A DNA stretch of 64,000 nt, taken from Bacteroidota bacterium (GTDB lineage: Bacteria; Bacteroidota; Ignavibacteria; UBA10030). The notes beneath the pieces are model-generated. The model did no database searches, had not been told where the DNA came from, and saw only the letters and a program-made list of their open reading frames with translations. The DNA lies in the NCBI GenBank assembly GCA_025454835.1, contig JALONQ010000005.1, positions 120,071 through 184,070 of the forward strand, in the 5' to 3' direction. Numbering within the stretch: position 1 is the stretch's first letter; the number at the start of each line of letters is the position of its first letter. The position numbers and the translations under genes are program-made. Positions 1-9,192 of the stretch are shown in pieces.

Positions 1-161
1 TCGGCCGTGATGCTCTTGCCGCCGTCCGTATTCTCTCCATTCACGACGACGCAATCGATCTCGTGCTTCTGGACATAGCTTTTGAGGAGGGTACGGAGAA
101 GCGTGAGGCCGGGGCGGCCGTTCACGTCACCCACGAACAGGACATTCAGCGTACGGGACAC
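1..161 (-). CDS. YmdB/TIGR00282-like metallophosphoesterase (partial, runs off the left edge)
   Basis: Reverse-strand translation from GTG at 161: VSRTLNVLFVGDVNGRPGLTLLRTLLKSYVQKHEIDCVVVNGENTDGGKSIT, with GDVxGxPG and NGEN motifs. Confidence 0.7.
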   Translation of the reverse strand, partial: MSRTLNVLFVGDVNGRPGLTLLRTLLKSYVQKHEIDCVVVNGENTDGGKSITA

Positions 162-223
162 AGGTCGGTCGGGAGATGGTCGGATGATCCAATATACGAC
201 GAAAACGGCCGGGTTGACGGCCG

Positions 224-1273
224 TCAGCGGCTGCCGGATGGAGCGGCGAGCGCTGCCGCGTAGACCTCGGCGGTCCGGCGGGCGACATGCTTCCAGAGGA
301 ATTGCCCGGAAATGTGTTGGGCGAGCGCTTCGTTTCGGGGACGGTCGAGGGCGGTCTGGATCTTCCGACGGATGTCGTCGACGTTGTACGGATCGACGTA
401 GTCGGCCAACGGCCCGAAATACTCGCGCGGCCCTCCGTGCGGCGTGATGACGACCTTGGCCCCGCTCAAGCCTGCCTCCAGGGCCGCGATGCCGGGCGTT
501 TCGAACAGCGAGGGAAGGACGAACGTGTCGCACGCGGCGTAGGCCGAAGCCAACAGGTCGCTGTCGTGGTCGATGTGATCAAGGATCAAGAGGCGAGGAT
601 TGTGCTGCGAACGGGCCAGCACCTCCGCCGCCTCGCGCGTCTCCTCCACCCTTCCGATGATGACGGCCTGGCGGTCGATGCCCTCGAGGGCCTCGACGAG
701 CCGCATGACATTCTTTCGGGACGGAGCAATGTGGCCGACGGACAGGACGAAGCCGCTGCGGTCGTAGCGCTCGACGAACTGCGCCGGACCCGCCGTACGG
801 AACCGCTCCTCAACTCCGTTCGGAATGACCGCCAGCTTCTCCCGAGGTACGCCAAAGGCCTCATGAAAGAGCGTCGCTTCTTCCTGCGTGTTGGGGGCCA
901 CCATGCGCGCCCACCCACACATCTCGGCGATCATCGCGTAATCGGTCCAGAAAGCGGCGTAGACCTTTCGCATGGCCGTTTCGACCGCTCGGAGCGAACG
1001 CACCTGCCAGGCTGGCCGGCGCGTGATGTAGATCGGCGAGACCACGATCGGAATGCCCTGCTGACGCAAGGCACGGGCGAGATGAAAGGTCTCGAGTCCC
1101 GCGCCGAAGATGTGTACGAGGTCCACATCCCCCTTACGAACCTCGGTGAACGCGTCAAACAACCGCACCTCGTGGCCGAGCCTCTGAAGCTCCGAGGCAG
1201 TTTGGAGCACCTGCGTTCGCGGACCGCCACGGAGGACCGCGGTCGCTTGATGGGTGGCGAGTGCGATCTTCAT
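224..1273 (-). CDS. Glycosyltransferase family 4 protein
   Basis: MKIALATHQATAVLRGGPRTQVL..., IPNGVEERF, FVLPSLFETPGIAALEAGLSGAKVV; start re-assigned to 1273 (ORF track extends to 1471). Confidence 0.85.
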   Translation of the reverse strand: MKIALATHQATAVLRGGPRTQVLQTASELQRLGHEVRLFDAFTEVRKGDVDLVHIFGAGLETFHLARALRQQGIPIVVSPIYITRRPAWQVRSLRAVETAMRKVYAAFWTDYAMIAEMCGWARMVAPNTQEEATLFHEAFGVPREKLAVIPNGVEERFRTAGPAQFVERYDRSGFVLSVGHIAPSRKNVMRLVEALEGIDRQAVIIGRVEETREAAEVLARSQHNPRLLILDHIDHDSDLLASAYAACDTFVLPSLFETPGIAALEAGLSGAKVVITPHGGPREYFGPLADYVDPYNVDDIRRKIQTALDRPRNEALAQHISGQFLWKHVARRTAEVYAAALAAPSGSR

Positions 1274-2823
1274 CGTCGGCGACCGAATGAGGCCAGCCGG
1301 TCGACGGCCAGCGTGAGCGGGATGCGGTAGTTGAAGGCGCGGGCCCGAGCGAGATCGGTCGGGTCGGTCACCGGCGGCGGACCCGGCTTCCACGGCAGCG
1401 ACGCCAACTCGATCCGCGGTTCGACGCGGTGGAAGGTCTCCTGCCCGTCGGGCCGGACGACGTGCAGCCACGCGCGGGGCGAGCCGTCGGGCGTCGCCAC
1501 CAGCAGACGGTCGTCCTGCAAGGTCATCTCGACGGGATGCGATTCACGATCGATCCACCACTCGGCATACTCCTGCATCGTCAGATGCACAACGCCGGGT
1601 CCGGACGCAGCACGCACCAAGGCATCGAGCACCTCGGGCTGTCCGTCCTTGGGATGATGGTAGAAGAGGAGCGGTTCCCGGCGCGCGCGCTTCTCGGCAA
1701 CGACGCGTTCGTAGTACGATCGAATGGCGGTATGGTCATAGCCCTGCCGACGGAGCGAACCGATGCTGATGGGATGGACGGGAACCTGGAGCGCTCCCCG
1801 ACGGTCGGTTCCCAGGACCGGCCTCGACGGGAGGTTGTCGAAGTCGAAGCTGAATTCCGACGAATAGAGGAATCGGAAATCCGCGATGACCGTGCCGAGC
1901 ACGCTGCTCCAACGCCCGTACGGAGCGGCAAAGCCAACGGCGCCGACGCGGAGTGTGCGGAACGCGTCGCGAGCTTTGAGGATGTTCGCATGGTTTCGTT
2001 TCGCGTCGGGAAAGACCCGGTGCTCAAAGCAGTGTATGCCGATCTCCTGTCCCTGCATCTGCGCATACCGCCACAGAAAATCTTGCTGGGTTCCGACATC
2101 GACGAACCAGGTGGCGCGCACACGGCGTTCCCGCAGGAATTCGAACAACCCTTCCACCTCTCCGGCACTCCCACGGTCGGTGTCGATGCGAAGCGCGAAG
2201 ACCGAGGATGCGTCTTCCGGATAGTACCATGTGTGGGCATACCAAGCACCTCGCGCATGATGCAAGTGCCGCAAGGATGTCGAGACGATCCGGCGGAGCG
2301 GCGCTTTGTCCACGGCGGCCACCCGCTCAAACGGCAATCGGGGTCCGTTCGAGTAGAACGACTTGCGCAACGCACGCTCGTCGAGCGCCGCCTTCGACGG
2401 GTCCACGGGAAGCGCGATGATGTTCCCCTCGTCGAAGGACCCGACGAACGCCGTCGCCTCTCCCGACTCGGATGGAAGCTCGTTCGCGTTCCATGCCACG
2501 GTCGCCCGTTGGCGCAAGTCGGCGAGGCCTGACCCGCGGAAGATCGAGGCGTCATCGGGCAGTACGTACGAGACCGGCCGACGGCCCGATGTCGTGCCCC
2601 GGATCTCTGCGTAGACCTTGGCCGAACACAGGACACCGCCTCCGAGGCGCAGGTACTGCCGCACCATCTCGATCTCGCGGTCGTCCGACGCATCATTGAC
2701 CACGACGGCGCTGTAGCGCTCGGGCGTCACGTGTCCATGGGCGCGTTCATGCGGAACGCCCTCTTGCTCCAGCAGCAGGCGCCAGCCGGACGGCTCGCCC
2801 AGGATTCCGATGCAGATCCTCAT
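1270..2823 (-). CDS. Polysaccharide deacetylase (NodB-like) with glutamine-amidotransferase-like N-terminal region
   Basis: MRICIGILGEPSGWRLLL..., VFALRIDTDRG...RATWFVDVG...IGIHCFEHRVFPD; 4-bp overlap with neighbours. Confidence 0.75.
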   Translation of the reverse strand: MRICIGILGEPSGWRLLLEQEGVPHERAHGHVTPERYSAVVVNDASDDREIEMVRQYLRLGGGVLCSAKVYAEIRGTTSGRRPVSYVLPDDASIFRGSGLADLRQRATVAWNANELPSESGEATAFVGSFDEGNIIALPVDPSKAALDERALRKSFYSNGPRLPFERVAAVDKAPLRRIVSTSLRHLHHARGAWYAHTWYYPEDASSVFALRIDTDRGSAGEVEGLFEFLRERRVRATWFVDVGTQQDFLWRYAQMQGQEIGIHCFEHRVFPDAKRNHANILKARDAFRTLRVGAVGFAAPYGRWSSVLGTVIADFRFLYSSEFSFDFDNLPSRPVLGTDRRGALQVPVHPISIGSLRRQGYDHTAIRSYYERVVAEKRARREPLLFYHHPKDGQPEVLDALVRAASGPGVVHLTMQEYAEWWIDRESHPVEMTLQDDRLLVATPDGSPRAWLHVVRPDGQETFHRVEPRIELASLPWKPGPPPVTDPTDLARARAFNYRIPLTLAVDRLASFGRRR

Positions 2824-4211
2824 CTCGTTCGTTGTGTAAGTTCGCGAAGGTCCGCCGTCGTCAGGGCTCGCGTGACCATGGCCGCGCCCACATACGCGAG
2901 GGCGCCCCACAGGACGGTCAGCAAAACGTGCATATCTGGAAGGAGCATCAAGATGACGGCGAGAGCGATGCTGGCCATCACACCACGGCCGAAACCGACG
3001 GGGGCTGGAATGACCATCGCAACGCGCACGGCCCGTTGCATGAGCACCAGGCTGAGTCCCTCAGCGAGGAGCAAGCCAACCGCCGCGCCGAGCACGTCAC
3101 CGATCAGAATGCCCCCCGTCACGGCCGCGACGTTGGCGAGCGCACTGACCGCCATGACGTTCCGATAGCGTCGTTCGCCGTCGGAGGCGAGCAGAGCAGA
3201 CGTGTAGACGGTGTGGAGCATCGTCAACATCGCATACCAAATGAGGATGCCGAATACCGGCCCCGACGCCGAGAACGCCTCTCCGTAGACGAGCACGACG
3301 AGCGGGGTCGCGACCATCGCTCCGCCAACACCCATCGGCAATCCCAGGAGCAGGATCCAGCGCATCGACCGCGACAGTACAGAGGAGAGTTGAGCCGCAT
3401 CCAACTGGCGCAGGCGCGTTGACGCCGGCAGCAGAAGGGTGCCGAGGATCCGGTCGGCCATCAGCACGAAGAAGACGAGCTTGTTTCCCCCGGCAAAGAC
3501 GCCTGCGGCACCGCTTCCGAGGATGGCTCCGACGGCGAGGAGGGGGAAGTTCGCCGTGAGGTGTCCGAGCACCGACCCCGCCCCGAACGGCCACGCCGCC
3601 GCGAGCAGCGATCGCCATTCGCCGAACCGGATGCGCAGGATGCCGACCGAGCGGCGGTATCGCAGGAGGAGATAGCCGGTACTGCCCAGGTCGCCGATCA
3701 CCGCCGCCAGAGCCGCCTTTGTCAGATCGCCGGTGTCGTGCACGGCCACCACTAGGAACGACAGATAGAATGCTGCACCCAGGGTCCGCGCAACGGCGAC
3801 CTCGGTCAACCGCTCGCGACCCTGAAAGTACCACTCCAGGAACAGCGCGTGCAACACCCCCGACAGTGACGTGACAAGGACCACCGCCGCAAGCTCCGGC
3901 GGCTCGATCCACAAGACAGAGACGACAGCAACGACAACGATGGCTCCACCGGTCGTCAGAAGGCGCGCGCCGATGAGCGTCCCGGGATCGACCTCTCCGG
4001 TCCCTCTGGCAACGGAACGCGTCCCAAGCACGTGAAGTCCTGCACTGCCGGTGAGCGAGACGTAGGAGAGGGCCGTGAGACCGATCATCACCATCCCGAA
4101 CCCCTCGACACCCAACGTTCGGGCGAGATACGCGACGGCGAAGAAGCCGAGGATGCGACGGGCGATCTCCGACAAGAGCAGCGAAGAGACATTCTGCCGA
4201 ACGGAGCTCAC
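2820..4211 (-). CDS. Lipopolysaccharide/oligosaccharide flippase (MATE/MOP superfamily)
   Basis: Multi-TM protein, SSLLLSEIARRILGFFAVAYLARTLGVEGFGMVMIGLTALSY; GTG start at 4211. Confidence 0.85.
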   Translation of the reverse strand: MSSVRQNVSSLLLSEIARRILGFFAVAYLARTLGVEGFGMVMIGLTALSYVSLTGSAGLHVLGTRSVARGTGEVDPGTLIGARLLTTGGAIVVVAVVSVLWIEPPELAAVVLVTSLSGVLHALFLEWYFQGRERLTEVAVARTLGAAFYLSFLVVAVHDTGDLTKAALAAVIGDLGSTGYLLLRYRRSVGILRIRFGEWRSLLAAAWPFGAGSVLGHLTANFPLLAVGAILGSGAAGVFAGGNKLVFFVLMADRILGTLLLPASTRLRQLDAAQLSSVLSRSMRWILLLGLPMGVGGAMVATPLVVLVYGEAFSASGPVFGILIWYAMLTMLHTVYTSALLASDGERRYRNVMAVSALANVAAVTGGILIGDVLGAAVGLLLAEGLSLVLMQRAVRVAMVIPAPVGFGRGVMASIALAVILMLLPDMHVLLTVLWGALAYVGAAMVTRALTTADLRELTQRTR

Positions 4212-5194
4212 GCGGTCGTCTCCGGTCCGGATTCGATCAGTTGTATCAGGCGATCTCGCCGGCGTGCGAGGCTGAATCGTTGGACAACGTGTTCGCGGGC
4301 AGCCTGACCGTGAGACGGAGGCAGGGCCAAGGCCAGGCGCAGCGCGCGCACGAGCGCGTCTGGATCGTTGGGCTCCACGAGCAGTCCGGCGTTTCCCACC
4401 GCGCGTGGGTTGCCGCCGACGGCCGTCGCCACGGGAATGCACTCGCACAGCATCGATTCGCAAAGAGCATTGGGAAGTCCCTCGCGCCTCGACGGCTGAC
4501 AGTAGACCGAGGCCCGGGAGAGATGCGACAGGAGGCCGCCTTGCGGCGTCCAGGGCACGAGCTCAACGTTCGAAGGCGCACCCAGCGAAGCTGCCAGCTC
4601 TCCGTGGATGCCGATGATCGTGAACCGAAGGTCCGGCGCTCGACGGGCCGCCTCGACCAGCACGTCAATCCCTTTGACCTTCAGACGCACCGCATCCGAG
4701 ACTGCGGCGACGCAAACGATACGCGGCTCTTTCGCCCCGGCACGGGTCCAACGATCGGGATCGAAACCGGTCGGCAGGACCTCGATGTTTCGCCCTTCGT
4801 ACCGCGCGCGTTCCTTCGCCTCGGTCACCAGAGATTCGTCCACCGCCAACACGCGCGTGGCGGTCCGCAGCGCCTGTCCGACGAGCTTTGATTTCCAGCG
4901 GCTTGTCCAAAGTCCATACCCCAGGTCGGGCTCGCTGGCCACATCGACGCCGCCGACCTGGATGAACGTGCGCTTGCCCAGCGAGGCGCCGGTGAGCACG
5001 GCCATCGCGCCGTAGACCGACGCGAACCAGGCGAAGACGACATCCGCGGAAGAGACCTTCATGGAGATCCGACCGGCCTGGATCGGGCCGGACCCGATCA
5101 TCGGCGTGACGTCATACCGTGACCGTAGGAACGCCAGATCGTCCAGAATGAACGGCGTCTCAAAGGCCGCGATAAAGAGGATGCGATGGGGCAT
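4208..5194 (-). CDS. Glycosyltransferase family 4 protein
   Basis: VLPTGFDPDRW, REGLPNALCESMLCECIPVATAVGGNPRAVGNAGLLV. Confidence 0.85.
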   Translation of the reverse strand: MPHRILFIAAFETPFILDDLAFLRSRYDVTPMIGSGPIQAGRISMKVSSADVVFAWFASVYGAMAVLTGASLGKRTFIQVGGVDVASEPDLGYGLWTSRWKSKLVGQALRTATRVLAVDESLVTEAKERARYEGRNIEVLPTGFDPDRWTRAGAKEPRIVCVAAVSDAVRLKVKGIDVLVEAARRAPDLRFTIIGIHGELAASLGAPSNVELVPWTPQGGLLSHLSRASVYCQPSRREGLPNALCESMLCECIPVATAVGGNPRAVGNAGLLVEPNDPDALVRALRLALALPPSHGQAAREHVVQRFSLARRRDRLIQLIESGPETTA

Positions 5195-5200
5195 GGAAGA

Positions 5201-5235
5201 AGTAGCCAGTCGTCGGTCGACAGTCGTCAGACGGC
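5201..5235. repeat. Heptad array
   Basis: AGTAGCC AGTCGTC GGTCGAC AGTCGTC AGACGGC. Confidence 0.7.
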
Positions 5236-5368
5236 GTGCGCCATGATAGAAGCCATCTCAAAGAAGTATGGCGCGGCAATCGCGGCGTCAGAAAACGTCG
5301 AATTGCGTTCGCTGCGAGCGCCGCGCGAGGCACTTGATGCTTGGCCTCCTGGGTCTTTGAATCGACGA

Positions 5369-5848
5369 CTATTCATCAGCAGCCACTTCGAACCGAACGA
5401 CGCGATAGGCCCTGACCGCGTCCATGGCCGAGAAGATGACGCCCATGAGGTCGACGATCATCCCCAAGAGAAAGAGCCCCAGGAGCAGCGGCTGGAGATC
5501 CATGGCTAGCAGGAGCAGGTCGATGCCCAGCAGCAGCGAGACCCCCACGAAGATGCCGATGGCCGTGAAGTACGAGACGTTGGCTTTGCGGATGAGGCTG
5601 CCCCGCTCTTGCAGCGACGCGATCTGACGTATGACGCTCTCCATGCGCTGGTTGTCATGCGTCGCGAAACCGGGCTCGCCCGACTTTCGCGTCAGCCGTC
5701 GCTTCTCTTCGTTGAGCTGGCGGATGCGGTTGAGAATGGCGGAATACTTGTTGCTCACGGTGAGCAGCAGCAGCCCCGTCGCATTGATCATGACGGCGGG
5801 GGCGAGGATGAGCTGAATGACTTGGGTGACGGAGAGGGAGTCGTTCAT
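5369..5848 (-). CDS. DUF2721 family membrane protein
   Basis: ILAPAVMINATGLLLLTVSNKYSAILNRIRQLNEEKRRL...SYFTAIGIFVGVSLLLGIDLL. Confidence 0.7.
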   Translation of the reverse strand: MNDSLSVTQVIQLILAPAVMINATGLLLLTVSNKYSAILNRIRQLNEEKRRLTRKSGEPGFATHDNQRMESVIRQIASLQERGSLIRKANVSYFTAIGIFVGVSLLLGIDLLLLAMDLQPLLLGLFLLGMIVDLMGVIFSAMDAVRAYRVVRFEVAADE

Positions 5849-5961
5849 GATGCCACTCCCCAGAAAGAACGTCCCAGACTCCACATGTCCAGACTCCAAA
5901 GAAATGGCCAGAGGCGGGAAACATCCAAACGGCAACCGAAGGGCATCGAGAGAGAACTTCG

Positions 5962-6948
5962 CTATGCGATCTCGCCCATGACGACGGGTTCTTCTTTCTT
6001 GAGAGCTCTCAGAAGAGCGTCCGCGGCTTTGGGCGGTGCAATGATGATCATGCCCATGCCGAGGTTGAACGTGCGCCGCATGTCGGCTTCGGGTACATCA
6101 CCGGCTTCCTGGATGAGACGAAAGAGCGTCGGGCGCTGCCAGGCCAGCCAGTCGATCTTGAGCGTGCGGCCTTTCGGGACCACCCGCATCGTGTTGCCTT
6201 CGACGCCGCCCCCCGTGATGTGCGAGAGAGCGTGAATGGGATACTTGGAAAGAAGCGGGTGGACCGACCTCAGATAGGACTTGTGAACCGCCAGGAGCGC
6301 ATCTCCCAAAGTCCCGCCGAGCTTGTCGAAGGGTTCGTCCAGCCTGAACGTGTCGAGCAGCACCTTCCTGGCAAGCGAGAAGCCGTTCGTATGCAGGCCA
6401 GAGGACGGCAACCCGATCAGCACATCCCCCTTCTCCACTTTTGAACCGTCGAGGATCTTCTTCTCATCTACGACGCCGACGATCGTGCCGGCGATGTCGT
6501 AGTCTTTGCCTGAATAGACGCCTGGCATTTCGGCCGTCTCGCCGCCGATCAGGGCACAGCCATTCTCGCGGCAGGCCTTCACGAACCCGAGGATCACCTG
6601 CTCCGCCGTGTCGGGGTCCAGCTTCCCGGCGGCGAAGTAGTCCATAAAATAGAGGGGCTTCGCCCCGCAGACGAGGATGTCGTTGACGCAGTGATTGACC
6701 AGGTCCTGGCCGACAGTGTCGTGCCGGTCCATGGCCACCGCCACCTTCAGCTTTGTTCCGACGCCGTCGACCGAGGAAACGAGAACGGGTCTGCTGTAGC
6801 CCTTGAAATCGGCCCGGTAGAAGGCGCCGAACAGGCCGATGTCGTTGAGTACGTTCTTGGTGAAGGTGGTCCGGACCGGCTTCTTGATGCGTCGGACCAG
6901 TTCTTCTCCGGCGTCAATGTCGACGCCGGCGCTTCTGTACGTTGTCAT
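5962..6948 (-). CDS. purM: Phosphoribosylformylglycinamidine cyclo-ligase
   Basis: YRSAGVDIDAGEELV, SSVDGVGTKLKVA, NDILVCGAKPLYFMDYFAAGKL, GGETAEMPGVY, ITGGG. Confidence 0.95.
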   Translation of the reverse strand: MTTYRSAGVDIDAGEELVRRIKKPVRTTFTKNVLNDIGLFGAFYRADFKGYSRPVLVSSVDGVGTKLKVAVAMDRHDTVGQDLVNHCVNDILVCGAKPLYFMDYFAAGKLDPDTAEQVILGFVKACRENGCALIGGETAEMPGVYSGKDYDIAGTIVGVVDEKKILDGSKVEKGDVLIGLPSSGLHTNGFSLARKVLLDTFRLDEPFDKLGGTLGDALLAVHKSYLRSVHPLLSKYPIHALSHITGGGVEGNTMRVVPKGRTLKIDWLAWQRPTLFRLIQEAGDVPEADMRRTFNLGMGMIIIAPPKAADALLRALKKEEPVVMGEIA

Positions 6949-7042
6949 GCGTTCGCCATGGTCGTCTCGGGTGGTCAGCGCCGAGCGTAAGATACGCCAA
7001 ATTGCGGTCGGAGGAAACGACCGTGGCTCGCCGGCCGTCGTC

Positions 7043-7071
7043 TTGAATGTCCCCGCGGCGGTCTCTATATT
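7043..7071 (+). promoter_or_regulatory. Sigma70-like promoter TTGAAT-N17-TATATT
   Basis: Upstream of ATG 7157. Confidence 0.6.
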
Positions 7072-7156
7072 GTTGGTCGCCGGTGGTCGGGTTTCGCGGT
7101 CACGTGCAACCCCCCGGCCTCGACTTGATCCTGGACACGTCGCGACACCATCGAAC

Positions 7157-7819
7157 ATGCCGACCGTTTCGCTCGATTCGCGCTCCATCGCCGTACCCAA
7201 GATCCTCTGCATCGGCCGCAACTATGCCGAGCATGCCAAGGAAATGAAGGCCGAGATCCCGTCGGCCCCCGTCTTCTTTTTGAAGCCAAGCACCGCGCTG
7301 GTCGCCGATGGCGGCGTCGTCAGGATCCCCTCCATCTCGAACGACATGCACCATGAGGTGGAACTGACGGTGCTGGTCGGCACTGGCGGGAGCCATATTC
7401 CGGAATCGGAGGCCCGGAAGCACATCGCCGGCTTCGGCGTTGGCCTCGACATGACGCTTCGCGACGTCCAAGCTGAGGCGAAGAAGAAGGGGCTTCCGTG
7501 GGCGCTGGCCAAGGGATTCGATACTTCGGCCCCAGTTTCGTCTTTCGTGGCCGCCGATCGGGTGCCGAAGGTGGCGTCCCTGAGCCTCGAACTGCTTGTG
7601 AATGGGCAGGTGCGCCAACGCGGATCGCTGGCCGACCTGATCTTTCCTGTCGAACAGCTCATCGCCTATCTCTCGCGGTTCGTCACGCTGGAGGCAGGCG
7701 ACATCATCTATACCGGCACGCCCGAAGGGGTGGCCCGCGTCATCCCCGGAGAAACAATGGAAGCGAAGCTTCTCGGCGGAACGTCGACGCTCACCCGGGT
7801 GACCGTTTCCGTCCAATGA
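7157..7819 (+). CDS. Fumarylacetoacetate hydrolase family protein
   Basis: ILCIGRNYAEHAKEM, VFFLKPSTAL, HHEVELTVLVG, GDIIYTGTPEGV. Confidence 0.9.
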   Translation: MPTVSLDSRSIAVPKILCIGRNYAEHAKEMKAEIPSAPVFFLKPSTALVADGGVVRIPSISNDMHHEVELTVLVGTGGSHIPESEARKHIAGFGVGLDMTLRDVQAEAKKKGLPWALAKGFDTSAPVSSFVAADRVPKVASLSLELLVNGQVRQRGSLADLIFPVEQLIAYLSRFVTLEAGDIIYTGTPEGVARVIPGETMEAKLLGGTSTLTRVTVSVQ

Positions 7820-8193
7820 ACCGGTTCGTCAGCTTCCTCAAGAACTACGAGGGCGCGCTCGTCGCGTGGGTGGTGATCCTCTGGGTTGTGGTCATGGGGA
7901 TCTACTATTCGTGGGACCGGTCACTCATCACGGCCGCCGTCATTCTCGTCGGCACGATCGGCCAAGCCTTTGCCGCCCTGGGTGTGTGGGTCGGCCTGGT
8001 ACCTGTCGTCGGTCCTCTTGTCGTGCATTTTCTGGCGCTCCCGTTCATTTGGCTCCTGAACGGGGTTGGATACATCGTCTCCATCTTCGCCATCAAGCGC
8101 GGATATACGAAGGATATCGTGGCCACACGGGCCATGACGATCATGCTGTTGATCGGATTGACCGTCGGGTATATCCTGGGAAAGATCCTTTAG
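7816..8193 (+). CDS. Hypothetical membrane protein
   Basis: Overlaps the upstream gene by 4 bp; several hydrophobic segments. Confidence 0.7.
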   Translation: MNRFVSFLKNYEGALVAWVVILWVVVMGIYYSWDRSLITAAVILVGTIGQAFAALGVWVGLVPVVGPLVVHFLALPFIWLLNGVGYIVSIFAIKRGYTKDIVATRAMTIMLLIGLTVGYILGKIL

Positions 8194-8197
8194 AAGA

Positions 8198-8343
8198 GAT
8201 GGAAGTATGAGGATGTAAGATATAAGACTGAACCAAAAAGCCATTCACTCTTCAGAGCTTCGGTCTTTCATCTTTCTACTTCCATCTCACATCTTTCATC
8301 TTACATCTTACATCTTTCATTTCAACATCTCTCATCTTTCATC
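8198..8343. repeat. Inverted heptad array
   Basis: Left GATGGAA GTATGAG GATGTAA GATATAA GACTGAA; right 11 units of consensus TTWCATC. Confidence 0.9.
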
Positions 8344-8364
8344 CCCCTCGGACCTCCTCTGTCA

Positions 8365-9192
8365 ATGGGCCGCATCATCACCATCGCTATCCCAAAAGGA
8401 GGCGTCGGCAAGACGACGACGGCGGTGAACCTGGCCGCGTCGTTCGCGGCGTTCGAGCGCCGGACGTTGCTCATCGACGCCGACCCGTTCGGCGCGTGCA
8501 GCATGTCGCTCGGCTTCACGCCCGAAAAGACGAAAGGGGGCCTCTACGAGGTCTTCAACTTCGTCTACTCGATGACGCAGGTGATTCACCGGACGGAACT
8601 GGCGTTCCTCGACTTCGTGCCGGCCAACGTGAAGGCGCCGCAGCATGAGGACCGGCTTCAGCGGCTGTCGGAGAACCGAACGATGCTCCGGAATGTGCTG
8701 CGTCAGCTCGTCCCCCACTACGACTACATCCTTATCGACACGCCGCCGTTCCTCCGCGGCCTGACGACGAACGCCCTCTCGTGCTCCGACAGCGTTCTCG
8801 TGCCCATGAAATCCGGACACTTCTCGCTCGAAGGGGTCGACAAACTGTTCCGGCACCTCGAGTGGATCCGTGAGACGGCCAACCGCACGTTGCAGGTCGA
8901 AGGCATCCTGCAGACGATGTACGAACCGCATCTCAAGGTCACCGAGATCTCCGATCGTGAGCTCCAGCTCCGATACCGGAAACATCTCCTCCGCACCTCC
9001 ATTCCGAAGAACACGCACCTCACCGAGGCGTCGTTCTACGGCAAGCCGGCAATCCTCTTCAACGCCACCTCGCGCGGAACGCTCGGCTACATGGAACTGG
9101 CCCGCGAACTCATGGGTCGGCATGCCGTCCCGAACGCGGCCGCTCAAGCAGGAACGCCGGCATCCGGGCTCCAGGGGCCTGCACAGGGATGA
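8365..9192 (+). CDS. ParA family ATPase (orphan, no ParB seen)
   Basis: Deviant Walker A KGGVGKTTTAVNLAASFA; YDYILIDTPP. Confidence 0.9.
   Translation: MGRIITIAIPKGGVGKTTTAVNLAASFAAFERRTLLIDADPFGACSMSLGFTPEKTKGGLYEVFNFVYSMTQVIHRTELAFLDFVPANVKAPQHEDRLQRLSENRTMLRNVLRQLVPHYDYILIDTPPFLRGLTTNALSCSDSVLVPMKSGHFSLEGVDKLFRHLEWIRETANRTLQVEGILQTMYEPHLKVTEISDRELQLRYRKHLLRTSIPKNTHLTEASFYGKPAILFNATSRGTLGYMELARELMGRHAVPNAAAQAGTPASGLQGPAQG

Noticed and set aside
8266-8343. CRISPR array
   Set aside because: Repeats are 7-nt tandem units without spacers; no cas genes.
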